DNA of 64,000 nucleotides from Prostheceraeus crozeri (Eukaryota; Platyhelminthes; Polycladida; Euryleptidae): contig CAJQUW010003622.1 in the NCBI GenBank assembly GCA_907163375.1, positions 434,001-498,000 on the forward strand. The letters run 5' to 3'. Positions 38,394 through 53,300 of the stretch are shown one piece after another. A model generated the notes under the pieces. It made no database searches, was not told where the DNA came from, and saw nothing but the letters and a program-made list of their open reading frames with translations. The position numbers and the translations under genes are program-made. Positions within the stretch are counted from its first letter, which is position 1; every line of letters starts with the position of its first letter.

Positions 38394-41300
38394 CTGCAAG
38401 AAAGCAAGTGCGTTTTAAATATGATATACATATCCATGTGTTATTCAAGTGCTCCATCCGGCTCTCGTTAATTTTGATGAATAGTTGGCAATTTTAGAAA
38501 AATTCTAACTTCCGCGAATGTGGCATTTATTGATATTAAAATTGATTATGGTGTTAACCGTGTTTCGATTTTGGTCACCGATCTGATATTCAGCTGAGTT
38601 TTTGAGTGATGGTATGACAATATGCCATCTGTGACGATATAGCATGGTACTCGATATCGGATATAGCGTAGGCCTATAGCATAATTTAAAGCTACAGCGC
38701 TACAAAGTGAGAATACAAGTGCGATGTATGTGTTACAATAGACTAGGTATAGATAGTCAGAAAAGAACACAGTCTCACATGGTGTCTACAGTTGACAGAT
38801 TGAATTTCAAACTAAATCTAAAGTCACAAATGTAAATGATTAAATTGTTCTGAAATTCTTTAATTAAAAAATGTGAACTACTCATGGCATTGTGCTTAAG
38901 TGTCAAGTGATTCATTTTAGTGATTCAAGTGTAGCACTTGGGTCCTTCTGCTTTTGATTACAATTAGAAATGACACAGTCTCTGTTTGGAATTAGTTATT
39001 CTATGAATGCTACTTTTAATCTTCGATCGTTGTCTTGTGCATAATTAAAGTGGCAACCGGATCGGGCATAAAGCATGACCGGGCCGAGCTGCGTCAGGGC
39101 TGCGGATTTTCAAGATAATTTTTCTTCGCGTCCTCCTCAATTTAGCTTTTCTTCATATATTGCGTTAATCCACATCTGAGCTAAAGTTGCTCGGTTTGTA
39201 ATCATGTCTATCATAACGAACGCTGATATCATTCGACAAATGTTTATATCACAGCCAGAACATGAACTTCCCTGATACAAACGCATAATATTTTCCCTAA
39301 GAATAATTTCTAACAATGGATTGAAAGATCAGCCCGTTCTGCCCAAATCATGAAAACTATTTCTGAGAGACAAACTTAATTTTCAAAGCAATTTGTCGGC
39401 AGAACAAGCTGTTGATATAACGGCAACTTCCTTTTCGGCGTGGTTTATCACTACCGTTTGAAGAGCAATTTTTCGAATAATAAATGGGAACATAAAAACA
39501 TACATTTGCTATAAGCTTATTCATGAAAAATTGCATTTAGGGTGGTGGTGATGTAGATGAACTTATGATTATCCATATTCCTTAAGTCTGGACAAGAGAA
39601 CATTTTGCGCGAATCTTGAGATGTGATATATTGCATCTCTATTCAAATGGTTGCTATCTTTAAATATAACGGGCTGCGGGCCTACCCTGGACATCACGGG
39701 GCCGAAAATGAAAATCTGCACCGGGCCTTGGCTAATTGACCTGTGCTGAACAATACATCCCGGCGCCCACTCTATACGCAGTGTGCATTACATGGTCTAA
39801 CTCTGAACGGTACAATCACATTTCCTAAGCCATGAGAATTAGAATGAAGTTAGCCAAATAGTTACGTCATCGCACATGAGATGATGAATCTCGTATATTT
39901 CATTCGATAACGTCCAATCACAGGTGTATCTGCCAATACAATAGTGTTCGATATAGCATTCATTCCAGAAAGAATGATCAAATCTATACAGGAATGGTTC
40001 ATGGTTAAAAAATAGTGATATCGATTAGATAAATAACAATCTTTTGAAATGGTAGGTGAATAATGTTACTAGATTTGAAACATAGGCTGTTTTCTAGAAT
40101 TTATTCATATTAAAACTCAAGTGTCGTAGAGTATAAGCAATGGCTATCACTTTCATTGAAATAATATCAGAACCAGTATCTACTTCCATGAATTATTTCT
40201 AACTTGTCTTGTTTGTATGATGCAAACCTTATTCTTACTTCTGTATCCCGACATGATTGTTCTAATTGAGCACAAATTGCTGATGGCACCAGCGTCTCCT
40301 TTATTTCTGCTCGTTTTTTCGATAAGGCATCAAGACGCTCCCAGACATCAGCTTTTGCTTCTTCAAGTCTGTCACTTATGGTTCGTTCCTCCGATTCCTG
40401 TCCCAATCGACGAAGTAGAGATGGTTCTAAGAACATAAGGAATCTTCTTATAGGAGTACATCATATGCTGATCAAGAAATAGAAATTCACACAAAAACAC
40501 ATAGGGAAGCCGATAATCATTCAAAATATTGAAGAAAAAAATTGAGAACGTCATTGAAAAACTATTTAAAAACGTCATATTGCAAGCGCATTAAAGAATA
40601 AGAATATATAATATTTGAAACTGGCGTTGAAATTCATCAATATTTTGGCAAAATGATCAAATCTGTAACTACCAGATGTTGCTACTAACATTACTACTAG
40701 ATGAGTAGTAAATATGTAATATGACATAGCAAACGAGTGGATATTTACAGGTACGTATAAAAGTAATTTCAATAAATGATGTGAAAATTGCTGCTGAAAT
40801 TGAGCAATTTCAGAAATATACACCATCGCTTTTGCATGACCAGCTACCATTCAAGCCGTCCAGATTGCGTTTTCTTCATAGCATTCAATATTTCTTAATT
40901 ATTGGACTACCTGTATTACCTTTTCCACTTCAAGTGGTGCGGTAGGTCAGCTAGTAAAGGATCGCGCTTCGGTGCGGAAGATCCAGGGTTCACGTCTCCC
41001 CACCTCGGGATCACCGCCGCTATAACTAGATGTTAATGGCCTTAATTTGTAGACAGTCGTGAGTGTGATGAGTCTCTGTCTCTCTAACCTTACTTGCTAG
41101 AAACACTTCGTGACTTTGGTTGGGGGCAGGAATGAGTAACAAAAACTATTACCTCCACTTCACTTCCTATTCCCGGCGGAGCAGTTATTCAGTAGTGCTT
41201 ATTCTTCCTACAATGCCATGCCATGAGCCGGTTTGTCAAAACCAATAGAAATATAATTTTGAAAATCTGATTTTATTACTATCTGCAGGGACATCTATGA

Positions 41301-44300
41301 CATAAGATATCTAAGGGACGTTCAACTCTGGGAGCATGCAGCCGACTGTAGGCGAGATTTTTGTTACTGAAGCATGTGGATGATTTGATTGCATCACTTA
41401 CATGCAGGCATGTTATGTAACAGGCAGTGACCTGCTGAATAAGCAAGCTTAATTCAGGAAGATGTTAAAATGGAAGAACATGCATCAGAAAACAAATAAG
41501 AGTATAATTTTTCACAGATTGTGGAAAAATTGAGAAAAGTATCAGTGGACTGAAAAGACACTAAAAAGCCGGAAATACGTTTTTAAATCACTGCCATTAA
41601 AAAAGATTCCATCGTCTATTTTCCGGTGTTTCTTTATATCTATGTGTCGAATGGGACCATTCTAATAGTCTTCACAGCCTTGATATCAACCTACCACTTA
41701 TTGTCAATGCATGCACTGCGGATAGAAAGATATACAGCTTTCACAAGGGGCTATCCATAAAGGACGTCCGCAAAATAATCTTTCTTGACTCCCCCTCCTT
41801 GTCTGCACATGTCCTAACCTTTCGACCCCTCCCTCAGAATGTGCGCATCTTCACAGAGCTTTTGTAGGTTGCAATAATTGCATAATAAAACATACACACA
41901 TAGTATTTGTATAGTTTCGAATAACGGGTTTGAATCCATTGCTATTTATCAGAGGAGTCCCGTCAAAACAGATCTATGTTTTTATACGCCGTTTATTGCT
42001 ATAAACTTGCAATAAATTGCAATAAACTGCGTATAAAAACATAGATCTGTTTTGACGAGACTCCTCTGATAAATAGCAATAGTATTTGTAATTCACAGTG
42101 CAATAATCTCTGTAATTATTGCTTCCATAGTTTATGCTTTCCGAAGAGTGCATAAACTTCAAGGAGTGCAATAAACAATCTTTATTTGTCTCCGTAGCAT
42201 AATGTAGATATCCTTTGAGTTTATTTTACTTGTAAAGCAGATTATTGCCCGCTCGGGAAATAATATTTACTCCAATGCACGCGAAGGAGCATAATATATT
42301 AACATTATGGGCGAGTTTTGATCGGCTTAGTATGTATATTACGAGGGTCAGTCAATAAATAAGTTTCCCTTTCAAAATTTCTGCATTCATCAAAAAGATA
42401 TATTAACAAGATTTACATAGGGATAAGGTCTATATTTGCGATTCAAAATAAGTACCATGAGCTTCAACACACTTCTCCCAGATTTGGGGGAGCCTCGATA
42501 TTCCACGTTCAATGGCATCCATGTCCAGATTCTTGATCAACGCACTCCAGGCAGCACTAATCTCTTCCTCGGAATTGCCTTCCACGAAGTTCCTCTTTTA
42601 TTGCAGAGAAGAGGAAAAAGTCATATGGACTTAAGTCAGGGGAGTAAGGTGGGTGAGTGAGCACTTCACACTCCCACTTCGCCAACATCTCCACAACACA
42701 AGTCTTCAGGTTAGGCCTGGCGTTGTTGTGAATGAGAATCACGCCTTCAACAAGGAAGATCTCGTCGTCGTCTTCTCAAAGCTGGACGGAATTTGTCCCA
42801 GAGGATACACTGTTAGTAGTCACCGTTCACAGTGGTACCATATGGGGAACAGGGCAATCGAGGATGACTCCGCAGCGATCGAAGAACGACACGAAGAGCA
42901 CCTTCAATCCACCTTGGCTGCACTTCGCCTTCATCGGAGTCCTTCTTCAGGAAGTCGCCACTCAACTGACTGGCGCTTGAGCTCTGGCTCTCACGAATGA
43001 GCCCAAGACTCGTCTGCTGCAACGATCCGATTCAGGAAGGAAGGATCTCGTTTGAATCGTTGGAGATGCTGTGAGGACACCAGCATTCTGTTCACATTTT
43101 GCTCTTCGGTCAGAATATGGGGAACCCATCTCGAGCAAAGTTTCTTCATCCCAAAGTTCTCGTTGACAATATGCCAAGCTGTTCCATGGCTGATGTTAGG
43201 CTCCGTAGCCATTTGATCCACCGTGATCCTGCTGAATAAGAGCTTGAACCTCGTTAATTTTCTCTTCAGTGGAGGTTGAAGCAGGGCGGCCAGCTCTTTG
43301 CAGATCAGAGCAGTCTGTTCTGCTGTCTTGGAACTCGCGCACCGATTTCCTCACTATTTGGATTGAAGGACATTCAGTGAGCATCCGTGCACGTCAACTG
43401 GAGGAGTTCGTAATATAGTCAGAAACTTAATGATGACACGAACGTGGCATCGCGAGTAGTCAGAGCTGGACAAGACGGAAAGAATGACTGAAAACATCTT
43501 GCGTCAAATCGAACATTAAATCCTGACATAACTGAGAAGTATTCATAAATCGATCGGTTGTCAAATTGATGATAAGAGTCACATCAAAACTTGCTTGCAG
43601 TGAAATGATAAGAATTCACCTAGGAATCATTTCATCGCAAACTGGTGCCTATAAAGTAATTGCGTTGTGCGCGACAAGACAGGGAAACTTATTTATTGAC
43701 TGACCCTCGTAGATCTGACAATAGATATTTACAATATTGGTCAAGCTAAATTTCTATTCAAATATTCAAATAATCATAGACATGTCAATCACAATATGTC
43801 CTTGACCATCATAGCACGTCGCCAAATAAAATTCTCAACCCAACTCGTGGATGAGACTGCTTCATCATAGCATTCTTAGTCGCTAGATTTAACGGTTGAA
43901 CTCTGTTTGGGGTGTGATCACACCCCAGTAAAGCTTTGATATACGGCTTCAGACAAACTATGGATTTATACATGTTTAAACTCCTTGACTTTTCATATTT
44001 CAAAATATTTGAAAAAATTCCTGTTGCTGTTACTTTAAAAGTCAGCATAGATATTGAAAATAAAATTCTATATGCAAAACTCTGTGTGGGGTATGTAGAT
44101 ACTCCGATGGCTTCGTTATGAATTTGCATCAGAATATCCATAATCAGTTGTCTCTTCAAGTTGAGGCGAATCTCACATAATTTGCAGTGACTATCTAAAC
44201 GTTACGCTTTACATGAAATGTATCTTCAGGTATCTATATTTTATTTTAATTTCATGATGTGTCACAACTATGAACATGATTTGAAGATTCATGGAAAAAA

Positions 44301-47300
44301 TCGCTCTTCATGTGATCGCAGCCTAGCTAGATGATAACTGTTTACATTCAAGTTGCTTAAAACATGCAAGTCTCTATTAAATCTAAATTTGAATCCTATA
44401 GATTATGTTCAACTTCACGACTTGCCTTTTCAGGTTTTCATTCTTTCTAACCATGGCCTCGCAGAGACATAGAACGCAACGTTACACAAGTGAGCAAATT
44501 GATGATGCATCATCGACCTGGATTTCAACCAGGATTCCATCCCACGTGCGAAAAAGAGGCACTTACCATCTTTGCCTCCGAGTTATTGGAAATCATCGTC
44601 AGGTACACGAACTCAGAAGCCCGTCGACTTATTCTTCAAGTACCTTGGCTAAAGGCTGTGTGGAAAGACGTTGATCTCATCGAAATCGAAGCCTTTATTA
44701 GCATACATATCTTGTGCGGTGTATATAAGGCACAATATCGAGATATAAAGGAGCTTTTCCGTAAGAAAGACGGATTCCCTGCGTTGCTTGCTTCGATGAC
44801 ACTTCAAAGATTTGAGTGCATCAGAAAATTGCTTCGCTTTGATGATTGCCTTCGACGTGACCGAACTGACCCTCTAGCCCCCGTGCGAGAAATTTGGAGG
44901 ATCGCGATTATGAAATTTCAAGAAGTATACAAGCCCGTTCCAACCTTGCCTATCGATGAACAGCTTGCCTAGCTTCACGGGCGAGTAAAGTTCCCTATGT
45001 ACATTCCAACCAAACCGGGTAAATATGGCATGAAGATCGTCTGGCTGGTTGACAACGATTCTACTTATGCCGAACGAATATCCCAATTTTTAGCTAGCTG
45101 AAAATACTGTTCTGAAACTTTTGGAACCATATATCGGAACTCTACATGGCTTCAACGTCACGCTTAACCCATTTGTGCCCGTTGATCGTTATAACGATCA
45201 TCAACATTAAGATTTTGAAGTTAGTTTTTTAATGTCAACAAGGTTTCAAACTCACATTAATCGATTATTTTCTGTTTTTTTATGACAGAAAGAGTGTTTA
45301 AGTACATCAGTTCGTTTTTTATATTCATTTGCAATTTTTTGGCGCGGATTTGAATTTTGCTGTTATTTCCATCATGGCTGACAGGCGGAGAAATGCTAAA
45401 TCAATTGCAAAAAGAAGGTGAGAAAGAATTCCTTTGTATCTATTCGGACTTGAAATAGTAAATTGTATCATAAAGCGTGTCTCAGAATATATTTAGATGC
45501 AATTCATAGTGGATGGATATATTTTCAGATGAGGTAAAAATTGGTGATCGTTATAACGATCTATGGGAATTGGTTTTAACATTTCATGCAGAAAATTAGT
45601 TGATTATCCATATTGTCACGACTATAATTTTCATTAAATACAATCATTTTCGGCTCGATTTTCAAAAATAAACAATGCTTTATCATTTATTTCAATGGTG
45701 ACTCTCTACGTTCACAAGATTATCTATAGCTTGCTTCTAAAATATGTCACAAAATGTGTAGCCTTTCTGAAAAATTCCGATTTTTGCTTTGAGGATTACA
45801 AGGGTTTCAACTAGCTAAAACTAGTTATCATTTGAGTTTGATTATAAACGATATAGATAGATCGCATTTATCATCTGTTAAAAGCATATCTGGGCATTGG
45901 CAACATAAAATAGGCGCACATGGTAGGGGTTCGCACCCACCACCACGGAATGGGGAAGTTCAGCACTCAACCGATGCACTACCGCGCATGTTAACCATCA
46001 GTTCTATCTACTTGCCGTTTTGATTTACTGGTTCAGTTACATGCTACTTGTTTATTGCTGAAGATACTCGTAATACAATAATGCAATAAAAAGACACTTT
46101 AGATTTCAATTTAGTTTGGTTGTTCTCATCAACTTTTGAAGGAGTCTATATTGACTTTCTTTGTTTCATGCGGTTCATCAAAAATAAATATTCTCTTTTT
46201 TTACAGACTGAATGAGATGCTCGATGGCATTGAGGATGAAGAGAACGAGTTGCCCGATCAGATCGATTTAGTCATTCATCCACCAGGTGAAGGAGAATAC
46301 TCTGACGAAGAAGATGGAGATCAACCACAGTTTCAAAACTTACCGCGGAACCTCCTAAATGCAATCGTGGAAGCTCCTGATGACGAAGAAGATGAAGAAG
46401 AAAATCATAGGACTCCGAAGCGGAAGAAAAAGATGGCTCGTTTGGCTGACCCTTTTGAAAATTTGATTGAAGTTCCTGAAGCTGAAAAGCAGAAAGCTGT
46501 AGGGTTCGACGGGTGCACTGAGCCTGTAGACTTCTTTCTTCAATTCTTCAGTGATGAGGTTCTAAATTTTATTGTGAATCAAACGAATGATTATGCACTC
46601 ATCAATCTTAGCACTGAAGAACTCCTTGTTGTAATCGGTGTTCTTCTTGCTTCCGGTATCGTTCGTCAAACACGATGAAGAGATTTTTGGCGAAATCAAG
46701 TCATAACAAATTCGATTAGTCGTAACCGATTTGAAGAAATTTTTCCAAAACTGCATTTTGTCCCGTTGACAGCTCGTACTCAAAATGATAAATTCAAAAA
46801 ATTGCGTGCTCTGATAAAGCTTCTCAATGACGAATTTCTACAGCATGCTCCGGATACAAATTTCTTTTCTGTGGATGAATCCATGGTGCCGTATTTCGGC
46901 CGCCATGGCTGTAAGCAGTTTATAAGAGGAAAGCCCTTCAGATTCGGCTTCAAGATGTGGGTGTTGGCCACTGCGAAAGGCTACTGCGTGCAACTGCAAC
47001 CTTACCCAGGCATAGCCGAAAGAAAAGAGGATGATTATGATTTTGGGAGCTCTGGAAACGTTGTGTTTTACTTTGCGAAAAATTCTTCGTGGTCATTTTA
47101 CCGAAAAACCGCTATCGATCACACTGGACAATTAATTATTTCACATCCCTTTCACTTTTGAAATCGATGAAAGATGATTTGAATGTCTCAGAAAGGGGTA
47201 CAATAAGGAGAAATAAGGTTCTATGCTATCCCTTTGATAACACAAGCATGCAAAATCGCGGTGAAATGATGTCGAAGTACAGTCCAGATTTCAAACCGAA

Positions 47301-50300
47301 CTTGGTAGTTTGGCGTGATAACAAAGACGTACTGGTGGCTTCGACTATTTGTGGAGCAACTCCAATTTCATCAACAACAAGATTTTTCCGAAAGGTCAGT
47401 GTCTAGGAGCATTGCCTTATGATGTTTCTGTACACATATTTATGAAATATTATTTTCTTCCAGGAACGAAAGAGAATCACTCTTCCTCGTCCGGCGGCTG
47501 TTGCGCACTACAACTCAACGATGGGTGGCGTTGATTTGCTTGATGCAAATATTTCAAATTGCCGAACTAATATATGAGGAAAGAAATGGTACTATCCCAT
47601 TTTCATCTATCTCGTGGATGTTGCATGTGTCAATGCCTGGATTAACTATTGTCTGTGTTGTGATCAAAACGCATCTTACAATGATTTCCGCAGTCGAGTT
47701 TCGACATCACTCTTGGCAAAAAGTGAGAGAAAGCGAAATTTTCGACAAGCAACAAGTGACATCTGGTTTGACAACATCGGTCACTTGATTGCATTCACAG
47801 AAAACGAACTTCTCTGCAAGTTCTGCAACAAGAACACAAAGTTTCGCTGTGTCAAATGTTGTGTGAATTTACATGCCAAACAATGCTTCTTTCAGTATCA
47901 CACTCGTGTATGATAGTAAATGTTGAAATGTACAAGCACATACTCGTGCAGTAAGACATATTGTATCATGTTTTATGTATCATGAATGTAGAACTTAGCA
48001 TATTTTATTGTCGCCTATATTGATGTTTTGATGTCATAAGCTCTCAATTTCAAGTGGAGGACAAGTTCTAGTAACTATCTTTAATTCAATTATTTTGCAA
48101 ATTTGTTAACACCAATTCCCATTGATCGTTAAAACGATCATCCTATATCTATGTAAGTACTGAATATTTTACGGAATTATTTTGGAAAAGTACTTAGAAG
48201 AGCCTAGTCATATAAAATTCAGAAGAAGAAATTGATACGCTTAATATAAATTATAGCGGGCATATAATAACTGGTTCACTTCTTGTCCCTCGATGAGATT
48301 CTATCGAACGACATTACTGACGTTGGAACCATGAGATCACATCAACGGGATATTCCTCCTGTGGCCAAGTACACCAACAACCGTAGACATAACTCCACTC
48401 TATACCTACAAAACCAGTGGCTGCTTCGGCTTCCGCACATGGATCGTAGGAAGGAAAAGCCTATCATTATTCTGTCAAGTGCGCACGAACCTCCGCATAC
48501 GCCCCAGCTAGATGATGGCAAACCGGAAATAATCCGTTTTTACAACGCAACAAAGTCGGAGGTGGACAATTTAGACCATCCTGTGCGATTCTATTACTGC
48601 AAAGAAAGACACGCCGCTGGCCATAAAGTTTCTTCATGAATTTGATGGATGTTATTTGTGTGTTCTATACAACAGCTATGTTCTATACAAGAGTGACTAC
48701 GCTGTGGCATCTCGTTACTCATCTCTGAAGGAACTGGCTCATCAACTGATGAAACCTCAAATGAGGAGAAGATTAGAAGAATCGTCTTGCCGCCGAACCC
48801 AGATTTCTATTCGTCTGTTCATCGGTGAAGAGAGCTGCTTACCTTCAGGCGATGGTCCTAAACTCAATCTCGACCGCCAGTGAAGACCAGAGCGTTGCTG
48901 TTTCTGCCCGAGAGCACTGGATAAGAAATCTTCCATATGATGTTGCTCTTGTCTTCGATATCTGTGCTTATCTCATAGGAAGACTGCGTGTAGTGACTGT
49001 TTTAACTAATTTATGCGAAATACATGTCTCCGAGACTTAATTTTTTCATGTGTTAGATGAATATTGTTTGTGTTAATAACGAGGAAATAACATGGAACGT
49101 ACAGTATAATGTAACTGTAACGAGCAATTTTCTCTTCAATTCGAGAAAGTCAACCAATGAGTATAGAGTATTAGTGTACTCATGAAGGCTACATTGTATA
49201 GTAAATCGCTATCCCTGAAAGATATACATGTGTAAGATAAAGTAATAATCACACAATAATTGCAAAATTAGCAAAGTGAATTTAGTTTTGGCTTGCTGGA
49301 TTACCTACATGCATATAACTCTGATGTGAAATCCTAATTACTGATACCTATGTACTATAAAATGCTCTCGCAGAAATATATTTCAGTAAAAATATTAAAG
49401 GATGAGGAAACACCAAACCATAAAAAAACACAGAAATACCCATCTTACGTTGCGATATCGGATTTATGCATAGGGTATGAGTATACCCAAAACAGAGTTG
49501 ACCGTATATCCTGTATCTCAGAGTTCAACCGTCAAATAGCCCTCGCCATACGGGCTCGGGCATTTAAGATATCTAACTCGTGAAATGTAATAATGAAGCA
49601 ATCATGCACTAGTTCCGTAAATAACTATCATTGCACCCCTATGAAATAAATGAGCACATAGAAAGTTTTTCATCTACTAAAACGGCAAAGTCTACATGGA
49701 ATTCTCAACAAAATGCCGCTGACATCTACAATTCCATAAAAAACAGATGGATTTTTGACAATATAAATTTTTGGATGGTCATAGATTTTTTTTATCATAG
49801 ACGATCCTGTGAAATATAAAGTTACTTACGCAACTCGTGCAAAGTTATCCATCTTAATTGCATTATCCTCGATTAACAAACTCTGACCTCGCCCTTCGGG
49901 CTCGTGCATAGACATGTCGATCTCGAAAAATGCAATAAAGATAGATACTTTGCACTTGTTGCGACTATAACTATAAAACGAATGCATGAATGTCAACATA
50001 TATTACAAAAAAATTGCAACCTATCTATTAACTTCACATGTGGATTAATTTTTGTTTTTTTTTAAGTATACATATTGTACATATAATGCGCAACTACTGA
50101 TCTGATCGATCATCGTCTAAGTAAAGAGAATGAAGAACAACAATGAATAGTTAAAATGCAGGATAGCACACAAATTTGCAACTTCTCGTTCATCTCTTTG
50201 ACACAGTTGTTTCATTGGAACAGGGTGTTTTTTGCCGATACGGATCGTAGTTGCGTCGGCATTCACGAAGCGTGTCCATCAAGGATGTGAGTGACTACGT

Positions 50301-53300
50301 TTCCGGACGTGTCCGCATTTTCCTTGACCCTTCCTCCCATACACGTCCGCAAGTGTGTGCACTTGCCAGCACCCAACCCCACGCTGCGGACATCCTTTAT
50401 AGATGACCCGTGATATTCTATTTTCGGTTGTCGATAATTGCTCAATTACTTGCAAGGAAATTTGAAACATTTTTGCATTACACTGAAAAGTTCGAGTGCA
50501 TGTCTTGCGTTCGCACCTTTTTTTATTGTCCTTTTATTTCACTGCTTGATAAGAAACAAAATATGATACAAATCAGAATACTCACATGCACACATCTAAA
50601 TAAGCTCAAACTAAATGTTGCAGCAATAAAAAAACAGCAATATCTAGAAAATGCATTCATTTGGCTACTCTTTCAAATAATGCGAGTATGGTTCGCAACA
50701 ATTATTTTAATCGCAAAGGAAATGTCTACAAATAAATACAATCCGACATGCTAGTGTAAAGGAAAACTGAAGAATTTTGGAATTAAATGAAATTCTCTGT
50801 CATTCATGGAGAACTTTCACTTAATTTCAGAAATAGAGTCATACTCACCTGGTGTAGGTGTTGGTTGAATTTTCACTGAAATATCATAATATCAATAAAT
50901 CACGGCTAAATAGGAAACCAGAGTACTTAGGCTATTTTAGCATGTATTGACACAAAACAGCAGAAGTCCAAAATAGTAGTGAGTTAAAGTCAAGCTGAAT
51001 ACATCACTTTACGTTAAAGGAAATAATCAGATATGATTCATCATGAAAAGAATGCACAATGAAATGTTTGAATTACAATGTTCAAGTTTTTGTTCAAATT
51101 CTTTTATTATCCATGAATAATCGTCAAATTTCAACAGACATAATCACAACGAAATGTATTTCGGCCATATGAGCCTCATCAGCCGTGGGCAGGTTCGACC
51201 CAGTGATGTTGGAGCTGGAGGGCGTGCAAGCATACCATCTAACCACAGGGCCACCATCACTTGTGAGGGTGAATTAGTCAGAACGACATTGCATTATCGC
51301 AGGCACTCGAGCGAAACACTTTTTCCACTCGCTCGCTTACATTGCTCAATAGTCCGGGAGCTAGCGTGAAGTTGTGCAGGGAACGAGGTAGTACATAAAA
51401 CTTTCACATAGCATAGTACACCTCTAACCTACTGCAAAACTTCGCGTCTGCCGGATCAGATCATTTGCTTTTCAGAAATAGAGAGGATAACGCAATCCTA
51501 TGTATTTCCAGTGGTAAAATTGTGACATTTAAGGTGTTGACTCCATTTTTTCGAATTTTTGCTCATAAAAGTTACACAAATTGGTATTTTGTTGAACTGG
51601 TTATTATAGAAATCATCTACAGATCATGATCTTTCAAATGAGTCATCATTCAGTGACAGAGGATGAAGTAAAGTGTACAAACAGACACTTTTCGTTGGTG
51701 TAACTGCAAATTTTAACATAGAAATTTCAGGAAAATTGTTGATATACTTTAATGAAAAGTGTCTGTTTGTACACTGTACTTCATCCTCTGTCACTGAATG
51801 ATGACTCATTTGAAAGATCATGATCTGTAGATGATTTCTGTAATAGCCAGTTCAACAAAATACCAATTTGTGTAACTTTTATGAGCAAAAACTCGAAAAA
51901 ATGGAGTCAACACCTTAAATGTCACAATTTTACCATTGGAAATACATAGGATTGTGTTATCCTCTCTATTTCTGAAAAGCAAATGATCTGATCCGGCAAA
52001 CGCGAAGTTTTGCAGTAGGTTAGAGGTGTACTATGCTATGTGAAAGTTTTATGTACTACCTCGTTCCCTGCACAACTTCACGCTATCTCCCGGACTACAA
52101 TGAGCGATTTTTCGAAGCGCTCGCTGTTTCACTAAAAGCTCCACTCACTCAAACATACGTGAAACGCTTGAAGCTCAAATATGAATCCAATTCCATTTCG
52201 GCTTTCAGAAGCGAACAGTGCGGTAAGTGCTGACAGCAGCATAATGTTTATATGAACCTATATCGCGGACTTGCATGGTGCATCCCCCAAGAAATTCAAT
52301 CATGACTGAAAGCTTTTGGACTAGATTCATGATTTGAATTGAAATACATGTAAACACATCATTTCATTTGATGACCAAGAACATCAATTGCAAAAGGAGA
52401 AATTAATATGCAACTGTAAACCTAGTTAGGCCAATATACATGCTGTCTCAAAAATTAGATATGATAGGACATTCTTGAGTTCAGATTCGTGAATAACGAA
52501 CCTGGTTTGTTATAAACACACCCATCTCATCACGGCTAGTAAAACTGTGATAAAAGTAGTATTCAATTAATACCCATCGAGATTTCACTTCATAAGTTAA
52601 TTGCGTATCTCAAATTTGCCCGGGTATGACTGCGACTATAAATAGCGAGATGTGAAATTGGCCTGCTGATGATTTGAATGAAATGGCAGCTATTCAGATC
52701 TGCTCCAATTTTCCACTAAGGTTGAGGTTGCAACTCAAAATTTAATTATTCCATTTACATTATGTTTGCAAAAAACAGTATTTATGAATTGTTACAAGCG
52801 TACTACGTTAGGCGACATGTCAGTTGTGTGTTTGAAGTAGTATTTAATGAATACCAGCCGATTTTCCACTTAATATGCTAATTGCACATCTTAAATGTGT
52901 AATGTTTATCAGTGCCACAGAAGAGTGAGAAAAAGAAACAGGATATGAGTTATAATTGGAAATGGCTGATATTTCGGGAGTTAGAGTAAGATTTTCCACG
53001 GATCATCCCTGAAGCTTCTACATAAATGATGAATGAGATTCGCATCTCATTTGCCTGTAGGTATAGAGCTGGAAGCGGCCCCGGACCGGGCTTGGACCTG
53101 AAAAATTCGGCAAGCACCTGGGCCGGCTCTGGCCTGAAATATCTATCATCCTGGCCGATATTTTTTATGTCTAGAATTAATTATAACATTTCCATCTTTT
53201 GATCACTTGAAATCTCTGAATCTAATTATGTGATGGCTTGTCAACTTGACTCTCAAGTAAAATGAAAAAAATAACGGAAACGCCGGCATACGACGGAATG

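Larger units (their letters stand above)
45164..48270. mobile_element. piggyBac element 2, inserted in the transposase gene of element 1
   Basis: Left border: TTAA (45164-45167), then CCCATTTGTGCCCG and the 18-bp palindrome TGATCGTTATAACGATCA (45183-45200). Copies of the palindrome recur at 45545-45561 and, with one change, at 48123-48140; the last two lie in inverted ~36-bp contexts (GTTAA.ACCAATTCCCAT). The right border, near 48266, is decayed (GCGGGCATATAATAA) but keeps the inverted GGGCA and a TTAA remnant. Element 1 coding sequence stops at the left border and resumes at the right one. Confidence 0.82.
43893..49531. mobile_element. piggyBac element 1 (host of a nested piggyBac)
   Basis: Starts after TTAA (43889-43892) with CGGTTGAACTCTG; the inverted match CAGAGTTCAACCG ends at 49531, followed by TCAA, a decayed TTAA. 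An 18-bp perfect palindrome GGGGTGTGATCACACCCC (43909-43926) follows the left end. A similar, partly palindromic TTTTGGGTATACTCATACCC with another copy of the end sequence (GGTCAACTCTG) lies near 49469-49503 on the other strand. Transposase halves lie at 44405-45167 and 48267-49040. Confidence 0.8.

Noticed and set aside
40935-41010. A functional tRNA gene
   Set aside because: B-box-like and D-arm-like parts exist but acceptor pairing and the anticodon arm are poor. SINE head preferred. The same holds for 45905-45995 and 51180-51255.
51624-52233. Frames inside the large fold-back
   Set aside because: Mirrored chance frames in an inverted repeat without codon or domain signal.
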